The translations under genes were made by a program, and so were the position numbers. Shown one piece after another: positions 6,684 to 13,080 of a DNA stretch of 18,490 bases. The notes under the pieces were generated by a model. It did no database searches. It saw only the letters and a program-made list of their open reading frames with translations, and was not told the DNA's origin. Source of the stretch: Betaproteobacteria bacterium (GTDB lineage Bacteria > Pseudomonadota > Gammaproteobacteria > Burkholderiales > Casimicrobiaceae); contig PLYG01000095.1 in the NCBI GenBank assembly GCA_003153335.1, positions 915 through 19,404 of the forward strand, read 5' to 3'. The stretch's first letter is position 1, and each line of letters starts with the position of its first letter.

Positions 6684-7535
6684 TCAGGCCCCCATCATCC
6701 GGCGCACATCGGTGACACGGTAGTAAATGCCGTACAGCACCAGGGTGGCAAAAAGGAGCAGCAACGACATGATCGCGGCGCCCGACCAGTCGAACATGAT
6801 TTCGACCGAGCGCTCGATCAGCATTGCGATCATCACGTCCGACGGCCCGCCCATCAGCGCCGGGGTGATGAAAAAGCCGATGGACAGGATGAACACGATG
6901 AGCGAGCCGGAGACCACGCCGTGGACGCTCAATGGAAAATAGATCCGGGTGAAGGCATAGAATCCGCTCGCTCCCAGGCCGCGCGCCGCCCGCATCAGGC
7001 TGGGATCGATTGCTTTCATGGTGGCGAACAGCGTGAGGACCATGTAAGGCAGGAGCACGTAAACCATGCCGATCAGGATTCCGGTCTTGGTATAGAGCAG
7101 CGCCAGGGGCTCGTTGATGACCCCGAGATAGAGCAGCACCTGGTTGATGATGCCGTTCCGGCCCAGCAGCACCATCCACGAATAGGTGCGCACAATGATG
7201 CTGGTGAAGTACGGCACCACGATGCAGAACAGGACCAGCGTGAAGCGCATGCCCTGGTTGTTTGCAAGGTAGCAGGCCAGAGGATAACTGATCAACAGCA
7301 CGAGCAGTGTGACCATCAGCGAAATCCAGTTGGTCGTCATCAGCGCGGTGACCACCGCCTTGGACGTGATGATCGTCCACGCGTACGACAGCATCTCCGC
7401 CGGGGTTCCCACGCTGGCCAGCGCCTGGATGAAAAACCAGATCAAGGGACCCACGAAGACCAGCGCCAGCAGCAACACGGCCGGCAGAATGAACACCGTC
7501 GCGTCACTGAACTTGCGCGATTTTTTCACAGTCAC
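6684..7535 (-). CDS. ABC transporter inner-membrane permease, PotB-like
   Basis: This is the second permease of the importer, 283 residues, with six hydrophobic segments including LPAVLLLALVFVGPLIWFF near the N-terminus and LLLLFATLVLYGIYY near the C-terminus. The EAA loop is SLMRAARGLGASGFYAF followed by IYFPLSVHGV. It pairs with the PotC-like permease to form the membrane channel. No ATG lies at the expected start. GTG at 7535 overlaps the ATPase stop as GTGA, and a second in-frame GTG at 7529 (protein two residues shorter) is the alternative. The overlap suggests translational coupling, and I see no strong ribosome site. The frame remains open upstream to 7859, but that part lies inside the ATPase gene. 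Confidence 0.91.
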   Translation of the reverse strand: MTVKKSRKFSDATVFILPAVLLLALVFVGPLIWFFIQALASVGTPAEMLSYAWTIITSKAVVTALMTTNWISLMVTLLVLLISYPLACYLANNQGMRFTLVLFCIVVPYFTSIIVRTYSWMVLLGRNGIINQVLLYLGVINEPLALLYTKTGILIGMVYVLLPYMVLTLFATMKAIDPSLMRAARGLGASGFYAFTRIYFPLSVHGVVSGSLIVFILSIGFFITPALMGGPSDVMIAMLIERSVEIMFDWSGAAIMSLLLLFATLVLYGIYYRVTDVRRMMGA

Positions 7536-8647
7536 CGCTGCAGAATGACGCTGTCGGCTGCCCGCCACGACAGGAGGGCAGTCTCGTCGACGGCGCGGAA
7601 TAACCCGCCGCTCGCGTTCTGTACGTCCACCGTGACCCGGATGCCCGGCTCGATCTCGACCACATGGCGCAGGATGTTGCCCAGGAACGAAGTCTGCGCG
7701 AGGCGCCCGGTGGCGTGGTTGATCGCTGGATCCGCTGCGATTCCACCGCGCGCCCGCACGATCGTCACCCGTTCCGGCCGCACAAACAAATGCGCCCGTG
7801 CTCCGGGCTGTACGTTCCCGTCGGCCCGTGCACGGAGCTGCAGGCCGCCGGCGGTGCACAGCACCGCCACGTCCTCACGCACTTCCTCTATCGTACCTTC
7901 GATGAGATTGGCTTCGCCCAGAAAGCGCGCGATGAAATTGCTCGCGGGGTTTTCGTAGATGTCGGTGGGCCGCCCGACCTGTTCGATCCGGCCGTTGTTC
8001 ATGATCGCGATCCGGTCGGACATGTTCATCGCCTCTTCCTGATCGTGCGTCACATAAACGACGGTCATGCCGAGCCGTTGCTGGATTTCCTTGATTTCCA
8101 CTTGCATCTGGTAGCGCAGGTTCTTGTCCAGTGCGCCCAACGGCTCGTCCATCAGCACGACGCTGGGCTGAAACACGATGGCGCGGGCGATCGCCACGCG
8201 CTGTTGCTGACCGCCGGACAACTGGCGCGAAAAGCGATCCGCGAAGCGTTCCAGCCGCACCAGCTCCAATGCCTGCTGCACCCGCTCCTGAATCTGGTCA
8301 TTTGGCAACTTGCGGGCACGCAGCGGAAAGGCGACGTTGTCGAAGACGTTCAGGTGCGGGAAGATCGCGTAGTTCTGGAACACCATGCCGAAGCCGCGGC
8401 GCTGCGGCGGGACGTCGACGATGTCCGTCCCATCGACCAGAACCTGTCCTTCGTCGACATCGGCGAAGCCGGCGATCATCATCAGCGTCGTCGTCTTGCC
8501 CGAACCGGAGGGTCCGAGCAGCGAGAAAAACTCGCCCGGAGCAATCGTCGTGCTCACGGCATCGACAACGCGTTCCTTGCCGTAACGCTTGGTGATCTGC
8601 CGCAGCTCGATCGCGCCCTTGCCCTGCCCGGATGCGACGCCTTTCAT
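7532..8647 (-). CDS. ABC transporter ATP-binding protein, PotA-like
   Basis: This 371-residue ATPase powers the importer. It has Walker A GPSGSGKT (45-52), Q-loop Q91 (VFQNYAIFPHL), signature LSGGQQQR (143-150), Walker B VVLMDEPLGALD from 163 and switch H201 (VTHDQEEA). A C-terminal extension of about 120 residues fits the TOBE domain of PotA/FbpC/MalK-type ATPases. The start at 8647 gives an N-terminus before GAIELRQITKRYG that is normal for the family, with only a weak purine-rich ribosome site (AAAGAGATGAG). A repeat element separates it from the upstream binding-protein gene, and it overlaps the downstream permease gene. Confidence 0.95.
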   Translation of the reverse strand: MKGVASGQGKGAIELRQITKRYGKERVVDAVSTTIAPGEFFSLLGPSGSGKTTTLMMIAGFADVDEGQVLVDGTDIVDVPPQRRGFGMVFQNYAIFPHLNVFDNVAFPLRARKLPNDQIQERVQQALELVRLERFADRFSRQLSGGQQQRVAIARAIVFQPSVVLMDEPLGALDKNLRYQMQVEIKEIQQRLGMTVVYVTHDQEEAMNMSDRIAIMNNGRIEQVGRPTDIYENPASNFIARFLGEANLIEGTIEEVREDVAVLCTAGGLQLRARADGNVQPGARAHLFVRPERVTIVRARGGIAADPAINHATGRLAQTSFLGNILRHVVEIEPGIRVTVDVQNASGGLFRAVDETALLSWRAADSVILQR

Positions 8648-8667
8648 AGGCTCATCTCTTTAACTTC

Positions 8668-8792
8668 TTCCCTTTCCCTCGGGGAGAGGGATTAGGGGTG
8701 AGGGAGGTGGAGTCGTCACGACTGTGCGCAATAGACATCACGCCGCATCAACTTCCCTCATCCCCAGCCCTTCTCCCCGAGGGAGAAGGGAG
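8668..8792. repeat. Inverted-repeat intergenic element, copy B
   Basis: The left arm (TCCCTCGGGGAGAGGG then TTAGGGGTGAGGGAG) and the reverse complement of the right arm (CTCCCTCGGGGAGAAGGG then CTGGGGATGAGGGA) align almost end to end. The centre resembles copy C (GTCGTCACGACTGTGC against GCCGTCACAGCTCTGC). It fills most of the 154-base gap between the solute-binding-protein and ATPase genes, so it is transcribed inside the operon. A hairpin here could protect the upstream binding-protein mRNA and reduce read-through, as REP elements do after malE; that effect is an inference. Confidence 0.85.
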
Positions 8793-8801
8793 CGGCTTCC
8801 C

Positions 8802-9878
8802 TCAGCCGATGATCCACTTGGACCAGTACTGACCGACCTTCTGCCGATTGTCCGCCCACCAGTTGATGTCCAGCAGGAAACCTTTGGACTTCGTCCACGG
8901 CGTCTTGGTCGCCGGATCGATCAGATCGCGAGACGTCGCGCCATAGGCTTTAGTATTGACCGGGATTGCCTTGTACTTGGCCAGCCACCGCGCCTGCGCT
9001 TCGGGGGTTGAACTGTAGTCGATGAATTTCTTGGCATTCGCCAGGTTCTTTGCTCCCACCGGAATTCCATAGGCCTGCGCGAGCAGCGCGTTCTGATTCC
9101 ACTGGATTCCGAGTGGCGCGCCCTGATCGATCGCCACCGCCGCCCGGGTACTCCAGAGGGCGCCCATCGAGACTTCGTTGTCCGCCAGCATGGTCGAGGA
9201 CAGCGCGCCGGTATCCCAGAATTTTGGAATCGCCGAACGTATGCGCGACATCGATTTGAAGGCGCGGTCGATGTCGAGCGGGTAGAGCTTGTCCATCGGC
9301 ACCCCGTCTGCGATCAGCGCAAATTCCAGGCTCGGAGTTCCCGAAGCCATGTCGGGCAGCGTGCGCCGTCCGGGAAACTTCTTCAGGTCCCAGAATTCCG
9401 CCCAGGATTTCGGCTCGGTCCCGACGGGAATCGCCTTGGTATTGAAGCCGAGAACCATCGCATAGATAAAGCATCCGACCTGGTACTTGCGCTTGACGAC
9501 CGGATCGATGTCGGCCGGATTGGTGTACTTGAATTCATCATAGTTGATGGGCATCAAGTAGTTGCTCTTCTCCAGCTCGAGCAACGTGCTGTCACCCGTA
9601 TCGATCAGATCGAGTTCGTTCTGGCCCGACTTCATCATGGCCATCAGCTTGGCGGTGGTGGCCGCCACAGGCACCACTTCGATTCCCGTCTCCTTGCGGA
9701 ACGGATCGTAAATGGTTTCCTTCTTCACATCGTCGAACACGCCGCCCGGCGTGCGGACAATCACCTGTTCCGCGGCCGCAGCCTTCTTGATCCAGAACAT
9801 GGTGGGTGCAACAGCGGCTACGGCGACGCCGGTCGTAAATTTACGGCGGCCAGGGTTCACGGCTTTGGGTGCGGTCAT
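8802..9878 (-). CDS. Periplasmic solute-binding protein of the ABC importer, Tat-exported
   Basis: This 358-residue protein starts with a twin-arginine signal: R11-R12-K-F-T-T-G, a hydrophobic stretch, then a probable cleavage after AAAA at 33-36. The mature part begins VIVRTPGGVFDDVKKETIY and resembles PotD/PotF-type binding proteins. It contains ELDLIDTGDSTLLELE, a strand-hinge region around SWAEFWDLKKFPGRRTL and MADNEV-like ligand-loop sequence (MLADNEVSMGALWS). It captures the substrate in the periplasm and delivers it to the permeases. AGGAGG five bases before the ATG at 9878 is a near-ideal ribosome site. An in-frame start at 9986 is rejected because it would bury the twin-arginine signal and cross the promoter. 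It is the first gene of the operon. Confidence 0.92.
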   Translation of the reverse strand: MTAPKAVNPGRRKFTTGVAVAAVAPTMFWIKKAAAAEQVIVRTPGGVFDDVKKETIYDPFRKETGIEVVPVAATTAKLMAMMKSGQNELDLIDTGDSTLLELEKSNYLMPINYDEFKYTNPADIDPVVKRKYQVGCFIYAMVLGFNTKAIPVGTEPKSWAEFWDLKKFPGRRTLPDMASGTPSLEFALIADGVPMDKLYPLDIDRAFKSMSRIRSAIPKFWDTGALSSTMLADNEVSMGALWSTRAAVAIDQGAPLGIQWNQNALLAQAYGIPVGAKNLANAKKFIDYSSTPEAQARWLAKYKAIPVNTKAYGATSRDLIDPATKTPWTKSKGFLLDINWWADNRQKVGQYWSKWIIG

Positions 9879-9957
9879 GGTTGCCTCCTGAGCTGTTTGT
9901 ATTGACAAGACCAGACGACCTGCGCTGCCGTATGGACCGGAGTGAATGGGCAGCCAT

Positions 9958-9986
9958 AGAATAGTGTCGCCCCACTGTTGCGTCAA
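9958..9986 (-). promoter_or_regulatory. Sigma70-type promoter of the transport/catabolic operon
   Basis: On the minus strand TTGACG (9981-9986) and TATTCT (9958-9963) are separated by exactly 17 bases, a good match to -35 and -10 elements. Transcription would begin near 9951, giving a leader of about 70 bases before the binding-protein ATG. The leader contains a 4-4-4 palindrome TTGT-CAAT-ACAA (9897-9908) and a GCTGCC / GGCAGC pair that could be an operator or hairpin. No other gene lies between this site and 9878. Confidence 0.7.
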
Positions 9987-10182
9987 GCAAAGTCGTGTCG
10001 TGTTCCCGTTTTCCGAACGGTCAATGCCCGCTGCCGTTTGGCCAGTTCAAGCGGCTGGGCGCTTGCGGCACAACGGAGCGCAGCGACGCGAATGCGACGA
10101 TTGATTCAGCCATGCCGGCGCCGAGCGCGTGCCACATGGTGGCATCGCGTGCGCAGATACGACGGAGCCGGCAGGAAGCTGC
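9987..10182. other. Non-coding stretch with no recognised content
   Basis: Open frames here are short, have no ribosome sites and run into the neighbouring repeat. I see no protein family, RNA gene or repeat. It separates the operon promoter from repeat copy C. Confidence 0.5.
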
Positions 10183-10302
10183 CTTCCCTCTCCCTCGGGG
10201 AGAGGGACTGAGGGTGATCGAGCCGTCACAGCTCTGCCTCAATCACACCGGGCCGCATGAACCCCCCTCATCCCCCGCCCTTCTCCCCAAGGGAGAAGGG
10301 CG
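10183..10302. repeat. Inverted-repeat intergenic element, copy C
   Basis: The left arm (TTCCCTCTCCCTCGGGGAGA then GGGACTGAGGGTGA) faces a right arm (CCCCCTCATCCCCCGCCC then TTCTCCCCAAGGGAGAAGGG). The internal sequence is related to copy B (shared GTCACRRCT and GCCGCATSAA blocks) and more distantly to copy A. It lies between the operon promoter and the terminator of the small genes, in non-coding DNA. Confidence 0.85.
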
Positions 10303-10314
10303 CGGCCCACAATG

Positions 10315-10344
10315 AAAAGGGGCGACGCAATGGTCACCCCTTTC
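10315..10344 (-). terminator. Probable rho-independent terminator after the 75-aa gene
   Basis: Read on the minus strand, AAAGGGGTGAC and GTCGCCCCTTTT pair around a six-base CATTGC loop, with one G-T wobble. The 3' arm ends in TTTT. It begins about 43 bases after the stop codon at 10387, the right place to end the small-gene transcript and to shield the long operon downstream. Confidence 0.65.
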
Positions 10345-10386
10345 TTCTACTCACTGCGCCGAACGTATCCGGCGACTGATCACGTA

Positions 10387-10614
10387 TCAGCGATGGGCAC
10401 CGCTACCCGGCGTCGAACCGGCGTTCGCTGCTGCGCGGCACTTCGATCCGCTCGTAGCGGATTTGACTGCATCCACGGCGCGGGTCAGCCCAAACAGCGT
10501 AGCCGCCACCAGACTGGCGATCGCATCGCCCACTGCAACGCTACGTTGCATGCGCGCATTTTGAACGATGGCTTGGAAATCGTTATAGTCGAGATGATCG
10601 GTATGCTTGTACAT
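10387..10614 (-). CDS. Small hypothetical protein, 75 aa
   Basis: I do not recognise a named family. The start at ATG 10614 is supported by AAGGAG six bases upstream. The protein begins MYKHTDHLDYNDFQAIVQNA and has a moderately hydrophobic helix (VAVGDAIASLVAATLFGL, about 27-44) that may associate with the membrane. It ends in a Ser/Gly/Ala-rich tail. A terminator follows, which supports a real gene. The 59-aa membrane protein gene lies 148 bases upstream on the same strand, so the two may be co-transcribed. A longer in-frame reading to 10875 is rejected because it lacks a ribosome site and covers the neighbouring gene in another frame. Confidence 0.6.
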   Translation of the reverse strand: MYKHTDHLDYNDFQAIVQNARMQRSVAVGDAIASLVAATLFGLTRAVDAVKSATSGSKCRAAANAGSTPGSGAHR

Positions 10615-10762
10615 TTGCTGCTCCTTCAGGAAAATCTCGCTGCTGCCTGCAGCGCAAGGGTGAGATGGCAGGCGTGGTTGGACGTGGGTGAGGATTTCGA
10701 GCACCGTCTCATTTGGCAACCGCGGCCGCAGATCGCCACCGCAGCAGCTTTTCGACTGCCTG

Positions 10763-10942
10763 CTAGCCGACTCGCGCGGCGAGCAGCAGCATGCCGAGCA
10801 GAAGCAGCGTGCCGACCACGACTTCCAGAATGAATACGCTGGCACCCGCGAAGTCCTTGTTCGCATCACCATCAATTTCGCGCTGAATCAGGCGGCGCTC
10901 AAGGTCATCGGTCAGCTTGGTATCGGTGTATTGAAGTTTCAT
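10763..10942 (-). CDS. Small single-span membrane protein, 59 aa
   Basis: This small protein starts at ATG 10942 with GAGGGG eight bases upstream. The first 35 residues are charged and hydrophilic (TDTKLTDDLERRLIQREIDG). They are followed by a clear membrane segment, VFILEVVVGTLLLLGMLLLA, near the C-terminus, so it is predicted to be a tail-anchored inner-membrane protein with its N-terminus in the cytoplasm. I do not recognise a family. An upstream in-frame ATG at 10993 would add 17 residues but has no good ribosome site. It lies divergent from the LysR gene. Confidence 0.62.
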   Translation of the reverse strand: MKLQYTDTKLTDDLERRLIQREIDGDANKDFAGASVFILEVVVGTLLLLGMLLLAARVG

Positions 10943-10988
10943 GGTGTTGCCCCTCTGTGCATCAAAAAAAGGTTGGTCCTGCAGCAAC

Positions 10989-11018
10989 AACATAGAGATG
11001 ATTGGGCCGGAATTCCAA
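10989..11018 (-). promoter_or_regulatory. Possible promoter for the two small genes
   Basis: On the minus strand TTGGAA (11013-11018) and TATGTT (10989-10994) are 18 bases apart, a partial match to -35 and -10 elements. The predicted start leaves a leader of about 40 bases before the 59-aa gene. The match is weak and the divergent LysR promoter must lie in the same 188-base interval. Confidence 0.3.
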
Positions 11019-11130
11019 TCGTATGTTTGGATGGCGTGTATCGGTTTTCGTTATATGGGTGCGACAGCTTGGTGCGCCGCACCCCATTCGAGTAAAGTAA
11101 GGCCCTTGGCGCAACGAAAAACGTGAATCG

Positions 11131-12015
11131 ATGGAGCTTTACCAACTACGCAGTTTTGCCGCCATTGCGGAAACGGGCCAGCTCACCCGCACCGCCGAGA
11201 AACTGCACGTCAGTCAGCCGGCGTTAAGCGCGCAGCTCAAGGCCCTCGAAGAGGAGCTGGAGTTCGCCCTGTTCGAGCGCACCCCGAACGGCATGGTTTT
11301 GACCGCGGCCGGCAAACACTTGCTCGCGGATGCGGACAAGGTGCTCGCTGCCGTGCAGAATCTGCAGAACAACGCACGCGCGCTCAAGGGCGAGGTGGTC
11401 GGCAAGGCGCGGATAGGAACACTCAGCGATCCGGAGTTCATCCGGGTGGGCGAATTCATCGGCGCGGCAACGACGCGGCATCCGTTGCTGGAGCTGGAAC
11501 TGCACCAGGGGGTCACCGGCGAAGTCCTCGAACGTGTGCGCGACGGCCAGCTCGACGCGAGCTTTTACTACGGCGATCTCAAGTTTCCATCGGTCGCGGG
11601 AATCCCGCTGCGCGACATCGTCTACCGGGTGGCGGCCCCGGCCTTGTGGCGCGAGCGATTGAAGGATGCCGACTGGAACGAGATCGCAAGCCAGCCGTGG
11701 ATCATTCCGCCGCTGATCAGCACGCACAACCAGCTTGTGCACGCGCTGTTGCGCGAGCACGGCGTCGAGCCCACCCGCGTCGTCGAGGCCGACCAGGAAG
11801 CGGTCGTCGGATCGCTGGTGGTGTCCGGAGTGGGCATTGCGCTGATGCGCGAGGACATCGCGCTGGAAGAAGAGGCTGCGGGCGAGGTTTGCCTGTGGAA
11901 CGACATTCGCATGGCCACCACACTCTGGTTCATCTACCTGCGGGAGCGCGAAGGCGATCCGGTGATACGCGCGTTGCTGGAGGCGGAGAAGGAAGTCTGG
12001 GGGCTGAAAACCTGA
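11131..12015 (+). CDS. LysR-family transcriptional regulator
   Basis: This 294-residue protein has the N-terminal winged helix-turn-helix of LysR regulators: MELYQLRSFAAIAETGQLTR at the start, VSQPALSAQLKALEEEL as the recognition region (about 28-44) and LFERTPNGMVLTAAG after it. A linker helix and a ligand-binding domain (about 90-290) follow. It would bind DNA as a tetramer and respond to a small effector. The start is set by the family alignment, since no strong ribosome site is visible. It is the first gene of a plus-strand set, ending 18 bases before the first oxidoreductase gene. Its target may be its own operon, the transport/catabolic operon promoter 1.1 kb away, or both; the sequence does not decide this. 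Confidence 0.93.
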   Translation: MELYQLRSFAAIAETGQLTRTAEKLHVSQPALSAQLKALEEELEFALFERTPNGMVLTAAGKHLLADADKVLAAVQNLQNNARALKGEVVGKARIGTLSDPEFIRVGEFIGAATTRHPLLELELHQGVTGEVLERVRDGQLDASFYYGDLKFPSVAGIPLRDIVYRVAAPALWRERLKDADWNEIASQPWIIPPLISTHNQLVHALLREHGVEPTRVVEADQEAVVGSLVVSGVGIALMREDIALEEEAAGEVCLWNDIRMATTLWFIYLREREGDPVIRALLEAEKEVWGLKT

Positions 12016-12033
12016 TCTGGAGGAGCAGCGGCA

Positions 12034-13065
12034 ATGCGTTTTGGACTGATCGGTTATGGGCTCTGGGGCAAGTATCACGCCGCGGCGATTGTCAATGCGC
12101 CGGGCGCCGAGCTTGCCGTCATTGCTTGCGCGAGCGAGCAGACGGCGGCGGAGGGGCGGATGGCGTTTCCGAACCTCCCCGTCGTCGTTGGTTACCAGGC
12201 GCTGCTGGCGCAGAAGTCGCGGCTCGGACTCGACGCAGTCGACATCGTCGTTCCCAACTACCTGCACGCCGAGATCGGCATCGCCGCACTCGATGCGGGC
12301 CTGGACGTGCTGCTTGAGAAGCCCATGGCGCCCAGCGTCGCCGAGTGCGATGCGCTGATCGCAGCGGCGCGGCGCAATGATCGCGTGCTCACCATAGGGC
12401 ATGAATTCCGTCTGTCGGGCCAGTGGGGAGGCATGAAAAAAATCGTCGACACCGGCGAAATCGGCCGGCCGCGCTACGGCAATGTGAGCCTGTTCCGCTT
12501 TCCGTATCGACCCGGTTCCTCGGCCTGGCGCTATGACCAGCACCGCGTGGGTTCGTGGATACTCGAAGAGCCAGTCCATTTTTTCGATATGCTGATGTGG
12601 TACTTCGAAGGCCAGGGCGATCCGGTATCGGTCCATGCGATCGGCAATTCGAAAGAAAACACCCCGGGCATGTACGACAACTTTTCCACGATACTGCGCT
12701 GGCCCGGCGACCTGTATGCGATGGTGACCCAGACCTTGTCCGGCTTCGAGCATCATCACGTGATGGAAATCACCGGGACCGAAGGCGCGATCCGCACCTG
12801 GTGGTCGGGCGCGATGGACAGAACCCGCGACCCAAAATTCGAGTTGAAGGTACAGCGCCGCGGCGAAAAGCACTGCGAGATCATCGGCGACCTGGGTTCG
12901 TCGGGTGAGATATTCGAACTGCAGGAAGAACTGCGGCTGGTGGTCGGAGCCTTCCGTGCCCGGCGTCCGCTGGTGTCGCCGGAGGAAGCCAGGAAGCGCA
13001 TTGTTGTGTGCCTGGAAGCGGAGCGATCGGTGCTGGAGGGTCGTGTGGTGGCGTTGCGGTTTTAG
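12034..13065 (+). CDS. Gfo/Idh/MocA-family NAD(P)-dependent oxidoreductase, paralogue 1
   Basis: This 343-residue enzyme has an N-terminal Rossmann fold (MRFGLIGYGLWGKYH, glycines 7, 9 and 12) and the family EKP motif at 95-97 (LLEKPMA). It also has GHEFR at 122-126 and an H-x-x-D pair at H182/D185 in EEPVHFFD. Such enzymes oxidise or reduce hydroxyl/keto groups of sugars, inositols and related compounds. GGAGGAG nine bases before the ATG is a strong ribosome site. It lies between the LysR gene and its own paralogue; the two proteins look about half identical along their length. Substrate is not evident. Confidence 0.92.
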   Translation: MRFGLIGYGLWGKYHAAAIVNAPGAELAVIACASEQTAAEGRMAFPNLPVVVGYQALLAQKSRLGLDAVDIVVPNYLHAEIGIAALDAGLDVLLEKPMAPSVAECDALIAAARRNDRVLTIGHEFRLSGQWGGMKKIVDTGEIGRPRYGNVSLFRFPYRPGSSAWRYDQHRVGSWILEEPVHFFDMLMWYFEGQGDPVSVHAIGNSKENTPGMYDNFSTILRWPGDLYAMVTQTLSGFEHHHVMEITGTEGAIRTWWSGAMDRTRDPKFELKVQRRGEKHCEIIGDLGSSGEIFELQEELRLVVGAFRARRPLVSPEEARKRIVVCLEAERSVLEGRVVALRF

Positions 13066-13080
13066 AAAGCGAATACTCGT

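Noticed and set aside
6660..7958. 432-codon plus-strand frame over the permease and ATPase genes
   Set aside because: Its composition (His, Gln, Asp, Arg runs) is that of a reverse-strand shadow; the minus-strand genes are certain.
9879..9986. Extended start of the binding protein at 9986
   Set aside because: It would read through the promoter and put 36 residues in front of the Tat signal; AGGAGG marks the ATG at 9878.
10312..10833. 173-codon plus-strand frame across the small genes
   Set aside because: It is antisense to two small genes that have ribosome sites, and its sequence shows no family features.
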